64,000 nucleotides of DNA from Plantactinospora sp040120695 (GTDB lineage: Bacteria; Actinomycetota; Actinomycetes; Mycobacteriales; Micromonosporaceae): contig NZ_JBEEAC010000032.1 of the NCBI RefSeq assembly GCF_040120695.1, forward strand, positions 1-64,000, read 5' to 3'. Below the pieces are notes generated by a model. It had not been told where the DNA came from, made no database searches, and saw only the letters and a list, made by a program, of their open reading frames with translations. The translations under genes and the position numbers were made by a program. Below, piece after piece: positions 42,801 through 51,703 of the stretch (position 1 is its first letter; every line of letters begins with the position of its first letter).

Positions 42801-43786
42801 GGCCCTTCCGGTACCTGCGCGCCGACGACGTGACCGGGGCCGTCGCGCTGCTCGCCGAGGCACCCAACGGCGCCTTCCTCGGCGGCGGGACCAACCTGGT
42901 CGACCTGATGAAGCTGGAGGTGGCCACGCCGGACCTGCTGGTCGACGTCCGCCGGCTCACCTCCGACCGGGTCGAGGAACTGCCCGACGGCGGCATCCGG
43001 ATCGGCGCCGCCACCCCGAACAGCGAGCTGGCGGCACACCCGCTGGTCCGTGAGCGCTATCCGGCGCTCTCCCAGGCGCTGCTCTCCGGCGCCTCCGGCC
43101 AGCTGCGCAACCTCGCCACCGCCGCGGGGAACCTGCTGCAACGCACCAGGTGCGTGTACTTCCAGGACCTCACCACCCCGTGCAACAAGCGCCAGCCCGG
43201 CACCGGCTGCTCGGCGATCGACGGATACCACCGGGAACTCGCGATCCTCGGCACCTCGTCGGAGTGCGTCGCGACCCATCCGTCGGACTTCGCGGTCGCC
43301 CTGGTCGCACTGGACGCGATCGTGCAGACCGAGGGTCCGGCCGGCGGGCGGCGCATCCCCGTCGCCGAACTACACCGGCTGCCGGGGCGCGAACCACACC
43401 GGGACACGGTACTGGCGCACGGTGAACTGATCACCGCGATCGAGGTACCGGCGCTCTCCTTCGCCACCCGGTCCCGCTACCGCAAGGTGCGCGACCGGGC
43501 GTCGTACGCCTTCGCGCTGGTCTCGGTGGCGGCGGCAATCGACGTGGCGGACGGGATAGTCCGGGACGTCCGGATCGCGCTCGGCGGGGTGGCGCACAAG
43601 CCGTGGCGGGCCGACCGGGCCGAGGAACTGCTGCGCGGCGGCCCGGCCCGGGAGGAGCGGTTCCGGGCCGCTGCCGAGGCGGAACTCGGGCAGGCCCAGC
43701 CGCTGCCGGGCAACGCCTTCAAGGTGCCGATGGCCCGCAACACCCTGGCCCGGACCCTGCTCGACCTGGTCGACGGATCCGGCTGA
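42797..43786 (+). CDS. FAD-binding subunit, PaoB/YagS-like
   Basis: 329 residues, FAD-binding domain of molybdopterin dehydrogenases (FLGGGTNLVDLMK, GQLRNLATAAGNL) and the CO_deh_flav C-terminal part. It has the 4Fe-4S insertion of the PaoB/YagS type, with Cys at 119, 129, 138 and 157 (RTRC, PCNKRQPG, GCSA, SECVATHPSD). Normally works with a large Mo subunit; none is encoded here. Confidence 0.92.
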   Translation: MRPFRYLRADDVTGAVALLAEAPNGAFLGGGTNLVDLMKLEVATPDLLVDVRRLTSDRVEELPDGGIRIGAATPNSELAAHPLVRERYPALSQALLSGASGQLRNLATAAGNLLQRTRCVYFQDLTTPCNKRQPGTGCSAIDGYHRELAILGTSSECVATHPSDFAVALVALDAIVQTEGPAGGRRIPVAELHRLPGREPHRDTVLAHGELITAIEVPALSFATRSRYRKVRDRASYAFALVSVAAAIDVADGIVRDVRIALGGVAHKPWRADRAEELLRGGPAREERFRAAAEAELGQAQPLPGNAFKVPMARNTLARTLLDLVDGSG

Positions 43787-43808
43787 GCACCTCGGCGACG
43801 GGTACGCC

Positions 43809-43842
43809 GCCGCGGGTAGGTTGATGCCGCGGGTAGGTTGAT
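43809..43842 (+). repeat. 17-bp tandem duplication after the FAD subunit gene
   Basis: GCCGCGGGTAGGTTGAT is present twice head to tail (43809-43825, 43826-43842), 23 bp beyond the stop codon and before the aldo/keto reductase ribosome binding site. Could be duplicated promoter or operator DNA for the reductase. Confidence 0.85.
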
Positions 43843-43909
43843 CTGGAGGAACGTCGCACCCCACCGGCCCGCTCCGCCGGACCGGCCTGAACCGCAGGAG
43901 ATCAACCCG

Positions 43910-44842
43910 ATGAACCTTTTTCAACCTGAACCGCGCGACGCTCATGCACCGCGTCCGACCTTGCAGTCCGGCGGACCGCAAGGGGAGGTTGAAAAAGGTT
44001 CAATGAACGCAGCGCCGAGCGTGCCGACCCGACCGCTGGCGAACGGTGCCCGGATACCGCAGCTCGGTTTCGGCACCTGGCCGCTGACCGACGAAGAGGC
44101 CGAGCGGGCGGTCGCCGAGGCGATCGGGGTCGGTTACCGGCTGATCGACACCGCCTACAAGTACGGCAACGAGGTGGGCGTCGGCCGTGGCCTGCGGGCC
44201 TCCGGGGTACCCCGGGAGGAACTCTTCGTCACCAGCAAGCTGAACGGCGAGTGGCACGGCCGGGACCGGGTGCAGGAGGCGTTCCGGGACAGCGTCGGCA
44301 AGCTCGGCGTCGACTACCTCGACCTCTATCTGATCCACTGGCCGCTGCCGTGGCAGGACCGGTACGTCGACGCCTTCCTGGGCCTCACCGACCTGCTCCG
44401 GGACGGCCGGGTACGGGCCGTCGGACTGTCCAACTTCAAACCGGCGCACATCGACCGGATCCGCGCCGCCACCGGGGTGACACCGGACGTCAACCAGATC
44501 CAGCTCGACCCGACGCTGACCCGGGAGGCCGCGCGGGCGTACCACCGGGAGCACGGCATCGCCACCCAGTCTTGGGGACCGATCGGGCATGGCGGCGAGC
44601 TCCTCACCCACCCGGTGGTGACCGGGATCGCCGACCGGTACGGCCGCACGCCCGCGCAGGTCGTGCTCCGATGGCACCTCGAACTGGAGCTGATCCCGAT
44701 TCCGAAGACCGCCTCGCCGGAGCGGATGAAGAGCAACATCGACGTCTTCGACTTCACGCTCGCCCCGGAGGACGTCGCCGCGCTCTCCGCGCTCGACCGG
44801 GGCGAGCAGGCCGCGACCGACTCCGACAGGACCGGACACTGA
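43910..44842 (+). CDS. Aldo/keto reductase (2,5-diketo-D-gluconate reductase-like)
   Basis: 310 residues from ATG 43910, or 279 from ATG 44003. Homology starts only at ANGARIPQLGFGTWPL. The AKR tetrad is present (Asp and Tyr in LIDTAYKYGNE, Lys in TSKLNG, His in LIHWPL), and the NADPH loop IPIPKTASPERM is intact. The good AGGAG lies nine bases before ATG 43910, while the second ATG has none, so the first 31 residues are encoded by the inserted palindromic element and are probably translated. Confidence 0.88.
   Translation: MNLFQPEPRDAHAPRPTLQSGGPQGEVEKGSMNAAPSVPTRPLANGARIPQLGFGTWPLTDEEAERAVAEAIGVGYRLIDTAYKYGNEVGVGRGLRASGVPREELFVTSKLNGEWHGRDRVQEAFRDSVGKLGVDYLDLYLIHWPLPWQDRYVDAFLGLTDLLRDGRVRAVGLSNFKPAHIDRIRAATGVTPDVNQIQLDPTLTREAARAYHREHGIATQSWGPIGHGGELLTHPVVTGIADRYGRTPAQVVLRWHLELELIPIPKTASPERMKSNIDVFDFTLAPEDVAALSALDRGEQAATDSDRTGH
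43911..44002. mobile_element. MITE-like element with 17-bp perfect terminal inverted repeats
   Basis: TGAACCTTTTTCAACCT at 43911-43927 is exactly complementary to 43986-44002. The two are separated by 58 bp holding an inner hairpin, CCTTGC (43959-43964) with GCAAGG (43978-43983) around GTCCG-G-CGGAC. The A/T-rich arms stand out from their surroundings. ATGAAC occurs at 43910-43915 and 44003-44008, consistent with a 6-bp target duplication, which would give a 93-bp insertion of exactly 31 codons. No transposase is present. Confidence 0.6.
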
Positions 44843-44871
44843 CCGGACCGCCGAGCCGGTGGCCCCGCTGA

Positions 44872-45351
44872 CTAGGGCAGCTCCATCGTCTCCGCCACGG
44901 CGATCTCCGACAGCGCGGCGGCCAGGTAGTCGCCGACCGCTCCGCCGGCCACCGCGAGCAGGTCGGCGACGAGCAGCGGGGCATGCCGGGCCACCGCCGC
45001 CGGCTCGGGTGGCGGCGCCTCGTCCGCCATCTGGTGTACACCGAGCGCGCCGGTCAGCAGCAGCGCCAGCACCTCGACGTCCAGCCCCGGCAGCCAGCTG
45101 GCGTTGCTCCGGGCACAGCGTACGAGTACCGCCTGCACGTCCTCGCCGTCCAGCCCGTCCGGGTGCGCCTGCTCCAGCAGTGTCCGCAGCACCGCGCCGA
45201 GCACCAGCCCGACCTGTTCGGCGGGGAGCAGGGCCAGATCTCCGGCCGCCTCGTCGAGGGCGTCCGGGTCCCGCGCCCGGACCGCCTCGACGGCACGGAC
45301 GGTGGCCTGCGTGATGGCCCGGGGCACCGCTGGGGTCATCCGCACATTCAA
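44872..45351 (-). CDS. Conserved hypothetical helical protein
   Basis: 159 residues, all-alpha by appearance, Ala/Leu/Val-rich (LLPAEQVGLVLGAVLRTLLEQ, VQAVLVRCARSNASWLPGLD, LLLTGALGVHQ). No signal peptide or membrane helix. I recognise the pattern only as an uncharacterised actinobacterial protein. MTPAVPRA at 45339 is an alternative start. Convergent with the aldo/keto reductase. Confidence 0.6.
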   Translation of the reverse strand: MNVRMTPAVPRAITQATVRAVEAVRARDPDALDEAAGDLALLPAEQVGLVLGAVLRTLLEQAHPDGLDGEDVQAVLVRCARSNASWLPGLDVEVLALLLTGALGVHQMADEAPPPEPAAVARHAPLLVADLLAVAGGAVGDYLAAALSEIAVAETMELP

Positions 45352-45433
45352 CCGGACGCACGCCGGCCGGCCCGACGCGGCCGGGCACCCCGCCAGCCCG
45401 ATCCGGGGCTCACCCGCCGATCCGGCCCCGGGC

Positions 45434-46048
45434 TCAGTCGCCGGTCAGCAGTTGGTCGAAGCTCGTGGTGAGCCGGAACGGGTCGGCGGCCTCGGTCGGT
45501 TCGCGGCGGGCGATCTGCGCGGCGAGTTCCCGGGCGGCCCGGTCGATCCGGCCGCGCAGCGTGCCCTGCGCGCTGCCGCCGGCCCAGTCCTCCGGCGCCG
45601 CGAAGACCGAGGTCGGCACCACCACCGCGCGCAGGTAGCTGAACATCGGCCGGAGGGCGTGTTCGAGCGCGAGGGAGTGCCGGGCGGTCCCCCCGGTCGC
45701 GCCGATCAGTACCGGCCGGTCGACCAGGGCGTCGTCGCCGACCAGGTCGAAGAACGCCTTGAACAGCCCGCTGTACGAGGCGTTGAAGATTGGCGTCACC
45801 ACGATCAGTCCGTCCGCCGCGGCGACCGTGTCCAGGGCCGGCTTGAGCGACGCCGGCGGGAAGCCGGCCAGCAGGTGGTTCACGATGTCGTGCCCGTGGT
45901 CGCGCAGCTCGATCGGCTCGGTCTCGACCGGCACGCCCCGCCGGTCGAGTTCCGCCGCGCTGGCCTCGGCGAGCTGGTCGGCCAGCAGCCTGGTGGAGGA
46001 GGGCACCCGCAGCCCGGCCGAGACCACCACGAGCCGGCGGGCGGTCAT
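45434..46048 (-). CDS. NADPH-dependent FMN reductase (CE1759-like)
   Basis: 204 residues, flavodoxin-like fold: VVVSAGLRVPSSTRLLADQL at the start, VTPIFNASYSGLFKAFFD for FMN phosphate binding, and LIGATGG. Supplies reduced flavin, presumably to the LLM oxidoreductase it overlaps by ATGA. No other partner is visible. Confidence 0.88.
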   Translation of the reverse strand: MTARRLVVVSAGLRVPSSTRLLADQLAEASAAELDRRGVPVETEPIELRDHGHDIVNHLLAGFPPASLKPALDTVAAADGLIVVTPIFNASYSGLFKAFFDLVGDDALVDRPVLIGATGGTARHSLALEHALRPMFSYLRAVVVPTSVFAAPEDWAGGSAQGTLRGRIDRAARELAAQIARREPTEAADPFRLTTSFDQLLTGD

Positions 46049-47151
46049 CGGGCGGCTCCCGCCCCGGTGGCCGCCGCCGCGTCCCGCTCGGCCTTCATCG
46101 ACGCGTGCGTCGGTGCCTCGGGTACGTGCGCGGGGCGCAGCGCGGCGAACTCCCGTCGCAGTACCGGTACGACCTCCTCGCCGAGGATGTCCAACTGCTC
46201 CAGTACGGTCTTCAGCGGCAGTCCGGCGTGGTCGATCAGGAAGAGCTGCCGCTGGTAGTCGCCGACGTAGTCGCGGAAGGTGAGGGTGCGGTCGATCACC
46301 TGCTGCGGGCTGCCGACGGTCAGCGGGGTCTCCCGGGTGAAGTCCTCCAGCGACGGACCGTGCCCGTAGACGGGGGCGTTGTCGAAGTACGGCCGGAACT
46401 CGCGTACCGCGTCCTGGGAGTTGCGCCGCATGAACACCTGGCCGCCGAGGCCGACGATGGCCTGGTCGGCGGCGCCGTGGCCGTAGTACTCGAACCGCTG
46501 CCGGTAGAGGCCCACCATCCGCTGGGTGTGCTCCTTGGGCCAGAAGATGTGGTTGGCGAAGAAGCCGTCGCCGTAGTAGGCGGCCTGCTCGGCGATCTCC
46601 GGGCTGCGGATGGAGCCGTGCCAGACGAACGGAGGGATCCCGTCCAGCGGCCGGGGTGTGGAGGTGAACGACTGCAACGGGGTGCGGAACCTGCCCTCCC
46701 AGTCGACGACGTCCTCGCGCCACAACCGGCGCAGCAGGTCGTAGTTGTTGATCGCCAGCGGGATGCCGTTGCGGATGTCCTGCCCGAACCACGGGTACAC
46801 CGGTCCGGTGTTGCCCCGACCCATCATCAGGTCGACCCGGCCGTCGGCCAGGTGCTGGAGCATGGCGTAGTCCTCGGCGATCTTCACCGGATCGTTGGTG
46901 GTGATCAGGGTGGTGGCGGTGGAGAGCAGCAGCCGGCTGGTCCGGGCCGCGACGAACCCGAGCATCGTGGTGGGGGACGACGGCACGAACGGCGGGTTGT
47001 GGTGCTCGCCCGTGGCGAAGACGTCGAGGCCGACCTCCTCCGCCTTCAACGCGATGGCGACCATCGCCTTGATCCGCTCCGCCTCGGACGGCTCCCGTCC
47101 GTTCGTCGGGTCGGTGGTCACGTCGCCCACGCTGAAGATCCCGAACTGCAT
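46045..47151 (-). CDS. LLM-class flavin-dependent oxidoreductase (CE1758-like)
   Basis: 368-residue luciferase-like TIM-barrel protein: MQFGIFSVGDVTTDP, E-H-H-N-P-P-F near residue 52, LSTATTLITTNDPVKIAEDYAMLQHLADGRVDLMMGRG and PFVWHGSIRSPE. With the FMN reductase it resembles the paired CE1758/CE1759 family of two-component flavin monooxygenases; substrate unknown. ATG 47151 with GAGGAG six bases upstream. Confidence 0.88.
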   Translation of the reverse strand: MQFGIFSVGDVTTDPTNGREPSEAERIKAMVAIALKAEEVGLDVFATGEHHNPPFVPSSPTTMLGFVAARTSRLLLSTATTLITTNDPVKIAEDYAMLQHLADGRVDLMMGRGNTGPVYPWFGQDIRNGIPLAINNYDLLRRLWREDVVDWEGRFRTPLQSFTSTPRPLDGIPPFVWHGSIRSPEIAEQAAYYGDGFFANHIFWPKEHTQRMVGLYRQRFEYYGHGAADQAIVGLGGQVFMRRNSQDAVREFRPYFDNAPVYGHGPSLEDFTRETPLTVGSPQQVIDRTLTFRDYVGDYQRQLFLIDHAGLPLKTVLEQLDILGEEVVPVLRREFAALRPAHVPEAPTHASMKAERDAAAATGAGAAR

Positions 47152-47370
47152 CACCAGCTCCTCACTCGGTACCCGGTGCCAACCTCCGGTTGCCCCGCAC
47201 AACATACTTGCCGTGTCAACTATTCCGCCGTACGCCGCCGCGCACCACAGCCCATTCCCCCCGGGCCGCCACCGGACACCCCGGCGGGCCGGGCCGACCG
47301 GATGGGTGATCTCCGCCATGCCGGCCGGGCGAAACTGCACGGCACACGGCGGATACGTTATTCATGTCGG

Positions 47371-48732
47371 GTGCAGGCTGGCAGCGCAGGACGAGACGAC
47401 GTGGCGCCGACCGGCGCGCCGGGGATCGATTCGGCACGTCCGTGGGTCCGCCCCGGGCCGACCCGGCAACAGCGCCAGCGGGACCTCTACCTGGGCCTGT
47501 CGATGGCCGCGCTGGGCCTGCTCAGCGTGATGCTGTCGACCAGCATGGGCAGCTTTCCGCTCGGCACCCCGCCGCCCTGGCCGGAGCGACTGGCCTGGGT
47601 GGTCGCCGGTGGTCTGCCGCTGATCTGGCGGCGCAGCCATCCGGAGATCAGCACCGTGGTACTCGCCGCGATCTTCATCACCGCCCAGGTCCGGCACAGC
47701 CCGGAGGTGCCGGTCGCCTCCGCCGGGCTCTTCATCGCCGTCTACAGCCTCGGCGTCTGGGGACGGGACCGCCGGCTCTCCGCCCGGATCAGGATCGGGG
47801 TCATCGCCGCGATGTTCGCCTGGCTGGTGATCGGCGCCGGGATGAGCATCGCGTCGATCGAGTCGGACCTTCCGGACGGGAGCGGTCCGATCTCCCCGTT
47901 CGTCGCCGCCGTGATCACCACCGTGCTGTTCAACGTCGCCTTCTTCCTCCTCGCCTACCTGCTCGGCAACCGCACCTGGACCTCCGCCCTGCGCCAGCAC
48001 GAACTGGAGGTGCAGGCCGAGGAGCTACGCCGGTCCCGGGCCGAGAACGCCGAGCGGGCGGTCAACCAGGAACGGGTACGAATCGCCCGCGAGCTGCACG
48101 ACGTCGTCGCCCACCACGTCTCGGTGATGGGCGTACAGGCCAGCGCGAGCCGGCGGGTGATGGACAGGGACCCGGAGAAGGCCAAGACCGCGCTCGCCGC
48201 CGTGGAGCAGAGCGCGCGTACCGCCGTCGACGAGCTGCGGCGGATGTTGGGGGTGCTCCGCAACGCCGGCGCCGCGGACGAAGCGCTCGGCTACGGGCTG
48301 GAACAGGTCGACAGCCTGCTCCAGGGGGCCCGGGACGCCGGACTCGCCGTCGAGTACAAAATCTACGGTACGCCGGTACCGGTACCGGAGTCGATCTCCC
48401 TGGCCGGCTACCGGGTGGTCCAGGAGGCGATGACGAACACGATCAAGCATGCCCGGGCCAGCGCGGTCGACGTGCGGATCCGGTACCTGCGCCGGGAGGT
48501 CGAGGTGGAGGTGACCGACGACGGCCGTACCGGGCGGGCCGCGTCCTCCGGCACCGGTGGACTCGGCCTGATCGGGATGCGGGAACGGGTCGCCGCGCAC
48601 GACGGCAGCCTGGAGGTGGGTGCCCGGCCCGCCGGCGGTTTCCGGGTGAGGGCCCGCTTCCCGATCGCCCAGGCCGACGCCGGCGACGTCTCCCCCGGGA
48701 CGGCGAGCGGGCGAGCCGGGGAGGGGTCATGA
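47371..48732 (+). CDS. Two-component sensor histidine kinase (NarL-type partner)
   Basis: 453 residues from GTG 47371 (GTG 47401 is an alternative). Several N-terminal membrane helices (LYLGLSMAALGLLSVML, FVAAVITTVLFNVAFFLLAYLL), a coiled linker, HisKA_3 dimerisation region with phospho-acceptor His in RIARELHDVVAHHVSVM, and HATPase (EAMTNTIKHA, GTGGLGLIGMRERV). Lacks a large extracellular sensor, so it probably detects membrane stress. TACGTT at 47354 ends 11 bases before the GTG; the mRNA may be leaderless. ATGA overlap with its regulator. Confidence 0.88.
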   Translation: MQAGSAGRDDVAPTGAPGIDSARPWVRPGPTRQQRQRDLYLGLSMAALGLLSVMLSTSMGSFPLGTPPPWPERLAWVVAGGLPLIWRRSHPEISTVVLAAIFITAQVRHSPEVPVASAGLFIAVYSLGVWGRDRRLSARIRIGVIAAMFAWLVIGAGMSIASIESDLPDGSGPISPFVAAVITTVLFNVAFFLLAYLLGNRTWTSALRQHELEVQAEELRRSRAENAERAVNQERVRIARELHDVVAHHVSVMGVQASASRRVMDRDPEKAKTALAAVEQSARTAVDELRRMLGVLRNAGAADEALGYGLEQVDSLLQGARDAGLAVEYKIYGTPVPVPESISLAGYRVVQEAMTNTIKHARASAVDVRIRYLRREVEVEVTDDGRTGRAASSGTGGLGLIGMRERVAAHDGSLEVGARPAGGFRVRARFPIAQADAGDVSPGTASGRAGEGS

Positions 48733-49466
48733 CCGAACCGATCCCGGAGACCGCGATCCGGGTCCTCCTCGCCGACGACCAGCACCTGGTCCGGGCCGGC
48801 CTGCGGATCATCCTCGAGACGGAGGAGGACCTCGAGGTGGTCGGCGAGGCGGCGGACGGCCGGCGGGCGGTCGAGCTCGCCCTGTCCCAGCGGCCCGACG
48901 TCGTACTGCTGGACGTGGAGATGCCGCACCTGGACGGGCTGGCCGCGACCCGGCAGATCGTCGCGGCCACCGGGGCGGACGGGCCCGCGGTGCTGATTCT
49001 GACCACCTTCGACCGGGACGACTACCTCTTCGCCGCACTCCGGGCCGGAGCCAGCGGCTTCCTACTCAAGAACGGCTCACCCGAGGATCTGGTCGAGGCG
49101 GTGCGGATCCTGGCCCGGGGTGACGCGCTGCTCGCACCGCAGATCACCCGGCGGGTGATCGCGACCTTCACCACCCCGGCCGGCACGGCGGCCCAGTCGG
49201 CCAGCCGGCCGGACGCGGGCAGCGGAGCCGCCGACCTGGACCGACGCCGGCTGGCCGAGTTGACCGAGCGGGAACGGGAGGTACTGGTGCAGCTCGCCGG
49301 GGGCGCCTCCAACGCCGAGATCGCCGAGCGGCTGCTGCTCGGCGAGGCGACCGTGAAGACACACGTCTCCCGGGTCCTGATGAAGCTCGGGCTGCGCGAC
49401 CGTACCCAGGCGGTCGTCTTCGCGTACGAACACGGGGTGGTGACCCCGGGCGGTGCCGGCGGCTGA
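48729..49466 (+). CDS. LuxR/NarL family response regulator
   Basis: 245 residues. Receiver with acidic pair in LLADDQHLVRAGL, phospho-acceptor Asp in VVLLDVEMPHLDG and conserved Lys in FLLKNG; C-terminal LuxR helix-turn-helix (LTEREREVLVQLAGGASNAEIAERL, VKTHVSRVLMKLG). A 25-residue Ala/Ser/Gly linker joins the domains. GGGGAGGGGTC precedes ATG 48729. Likely regulates the ABC genes starting 195 bp downstream. Confidence 0.92.
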   Translation: MTEPIPETAIRVLLADDQHLVRAGLRIILETEEDLEVVGEAADGRRAVELALSQRPDVVLLDVEMPHLDGLAATRQIVAATGADGPAVLILTTFDRDDYLFAALRAGASGFLLKNGSPEDLVEAVRILARGDALLAPQITRRVIATFTTPAGTAAQSASRPDAGSGAADLDRRRLAELTEREREVLVQLAGGASNAEIAERLLLGEATVKTHVSRVLMKLGLRDRTQAVVFAYEHGVVTPGGAGG

Positions 49467-49660
49467 CGGCTCGGCCGCCGGGCGCGTCGCCCGGTCATCC
49501 CCACGGTCCGCCACACCGGTCATCCCTGTGGCGTGCCGCACCGGAAGTGGATCATCCTCACGGTTCCGCCGCGCGGCGGACGCCGGACGGTTCAGGCCGA
49601 ACTAACCTCGTCCCCGCTGGCGCAGGGCGCGCCGGCGGAGCACCTGGGAAAGGAGGCCGG

Positions 49661-50545
49661 ATGCTGCGCGTGGCGTCCGTCGATCGGTCGTACGGCGACC
49701 GGAGAGTGCTCGACGACATCTCGTTCGAGGTGGCCCCGGGCCGGATGACCGGGTTCGTCGGCGCCAACGGTGCCGGCAAGACCACCTCGATGCGGATCAT
49801 CCTCGGCCTGCTCGCCGCCGACTCGGGGACGGTGACCTGGAACGGTGAGCCGATCACCCGGGCCGTGCGGCAGCGCTTCGGCTACATGCCCGAGGAGCGC
49901 GGCCTCTACCCGAAGATGAAGATCCGGGAGCAGCTCGTCTACCTCGGCCGGCTGTACGGGCTTACCGCGCTGGCCGCCCGGCGCAGCGTCGACGACCTGC
50001 TCGACCGGGTCGGGCTGGCCGAGCGGGCCAACGATCCGCTGGAGAAGCTCTCCCTCGGCAACCAGCAGCGGGCCCAGATCGCGGCGGCGCTGGTGCACGA
50101 CCCCGAGCTGCTGATCCTGGACGAGCCCTTCTCCGGTCTCGACCCGATCGCGGTCGAGATGATCGCCGGGGTGCTGCGGGAGCGGGCCGACCGGGGGGTA
50201 CCGGTGCTCTTCTCCAGCCACCAGCTCGACGTGGTGGAGCGGCTCTGCGACGACCTGGTGATCATCGCCGCCGGGGCGGTACGCGCCAGCGGAAGCCGCG
50301 CCGAACTCCGCTCCCGGTACGCGGCCCCGCACTACCAGCTCGTCACCGACGGCGACGCCGGCTGGGTCCGTGACCTGCCCGGGATCTCCATCGTGGATCT
50401 CGACGGCGCACGGGTCGTGATCGAACTCGCCGTTCCGGACGACGACCAGGCGGTACTGCGGGCGGCCCTGGCCCGTGGCCCGGTACGCGCCTTCGGCCCC
50501 ATCGTTCCCTCGCTCGCCGAGATCTTCCGGGAGGTAACCCAGTGA
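49661..50545 (+). CDS. ABC transporter ATP-binding protein (NatA-like)
   Basis: 294 residues. Walker A GANGAGKTT, signature LSLGNQQR, Walker B LLILDEPFSGLDP, switch His in FSSHQ, and a C-terminal extension typical of Na+/antibiotic efflux ATPases. AAAGGAGG four bases before ATG 49661. GTGA overlap with the permease. Confidence 0.92.
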   Translation: MLRVASVDRSYGDRRVLDDISFEVAPGRMTGFVGANGAGKTTSMRIILGLLAADSGTVTWNGEPITRAVRQRFGYMPEERGLYPKMKIREQLVYLGRLYGLTALAARRSVDDLLDRVGLAERANDPLEKLSLGNQQRAQIAAALVHDPELLILDEPFSGLDPIAVEMIAGVLRERADRGVPVLFSSHQLDVVERLCDDLVIIAAGAVRASGSRAELRSRYAAPHYQLVTDGDAGWVRDLPGISIVDLDGARVVIELAVPDDDQAVLRAALARGPVRAFGPIVPSLAEIFREVTQ

Positions 50546-51687
50546 CGACGCTCGCACCGTCCCCGACCCGGTCGCAGGCCGGACCGGCCGCAGCCCGCAC
50601 CACGATGTGGAGCGCGACGAAGCTGGTCGCCGGCCGGGAGATCGTGGTCAAGCTCCGGGACCGGACGTTCCTGGTCAGTACCATCCTCTTCCTGGTGGTC
50701 GCGGCGGCCGGCACGGTGCTGCCGGCACTCTTCTCCGACGGCAGCTCGACGGTGGCGGTGGTCGGCGCGGGCGAGGTTGGCGGCGTCCTGGACCGGGCCG
50801 GTATGGAGGTGGTGGCCGCCGCCGACGTCGCGGCGGCGGAGCAGCTCGTCCGGGACGGCGAGGTGGACGCCGCCGTGGTGCCGGGCGACGGGGCCGGCGG
50901 CATCCGGGTGCTGGCGATGGATCGCACCCCGGACTCGGTGGTACGGGCGCTGAGCAGCGCTCCCCCGGTGCACCTGCTGAACCCGGACGCGGTCGACCCG
51001 ATGCTGGCCTTCCTGGTGCCGATGGCTTTCTCGATGGTCTTCTTCTTCCTCTCCATCACCTTCGGCGTGCAGATCGCGCAGAGCGTCACCGAGGAGAAGC
51101 AGACCCGCATCGTGGAGATCCTGGTGGCGGCGGTACCGGTCCGGGCGCTGCTTGCCGGCAAGGTACTCGGCAACGGCGCGCTCGCGTTCGGTCAGGTGGC
51201 GCTGATCGCGCTGGTCGCGGTGATCTCCATGCAGGTCGTCGGCAGCGACGCCGGTCTGCTGGCCCAGCTCGGCCCGGCGATCGCCTGGTTCATCCCGTTC
51301 TTCGTGGTCGGCTTCGTGCTGATGGCCTCGCTGTGGGCGGTCACCGGCGCGCTGGTCAGCCGGCAGGAGGACATCAGCGGGGCGTCCGGGCCGGCCCAGT
51401 TGGTGATCATGGCGCCGTTCTTCCTGGTGATCTTCCTCAACGGCAACCCGACGGCGATGGCGGTGCTCTCCTACGTGCCGTTCTCCGCGCCGACCGCGAT
51501 GCCGCTGCGGCTCTTCTTCGGCGACGCCGCCGGCTGGGAGCCGGTGCTGGCCCTGCTGGTCCTGCTCGGCGCCGCCGCGCTCTGCATCACGCTCGCCGCC
51601 CGGCTCTACGAGGGATCGCTGCTGCGCACCAACGGTAAGACCTCGCTGCGGGCCGCGTGGCGGGAGCGGGAGACCCGGGTCTCCTGA
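50542..51687 (+). CDS. ABC transporter permease (NatB-like)
   Basis: 381 residues. One N-terminal helix (DRTFLVSTILFLVVAAAGTVLPAL), a large extracytoplasmic loop (about 70-160), then five to six helices with Q-S-V-T-E-E-K-Q-T-R-I-V-E-I-L characteristic of ABC-2/NatB permeases. Located directly after a two-component system, as often seen for stress-induced efflux or bacteriocin immunity pumps. Confidence 0.9.
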   Translation: MTTLAPSPTRSQAGPAAARTTMWSATKLVAGREIVVKLRDRTFLVSTILFLVVAAAGTVLPALFSDGSSTVAVVGAGEVGGVLDRAGMEVVAAADVAAAEQLVRDGEVDAAVVPGDGAGGIRVLAMDRTPDSVVRALSSAPPVHLLNPDAVDPMLAFLVPMAFSMVFFFLSITFGVQIAQSVTEEKQTRIVEILVAAVPVRALLAGKVLGNGALAFGQVALIALVAVISMQVVGSDAGLLAQLGPAIAWFIPFFVVGFVLMASLWAVTGALVSRQEDISGASGPAQLVIMAPFFLVIFLNGNPTAMAVLSYVPFSAPTAMPLRLFFGDAAGWEPVLALLVLLGAAALCITLAARLYEGSLLRTNGKTSLRAAWRERETRVS

Positions 51688-51703
51688 GGGCCCGACCACC
51701 GGA

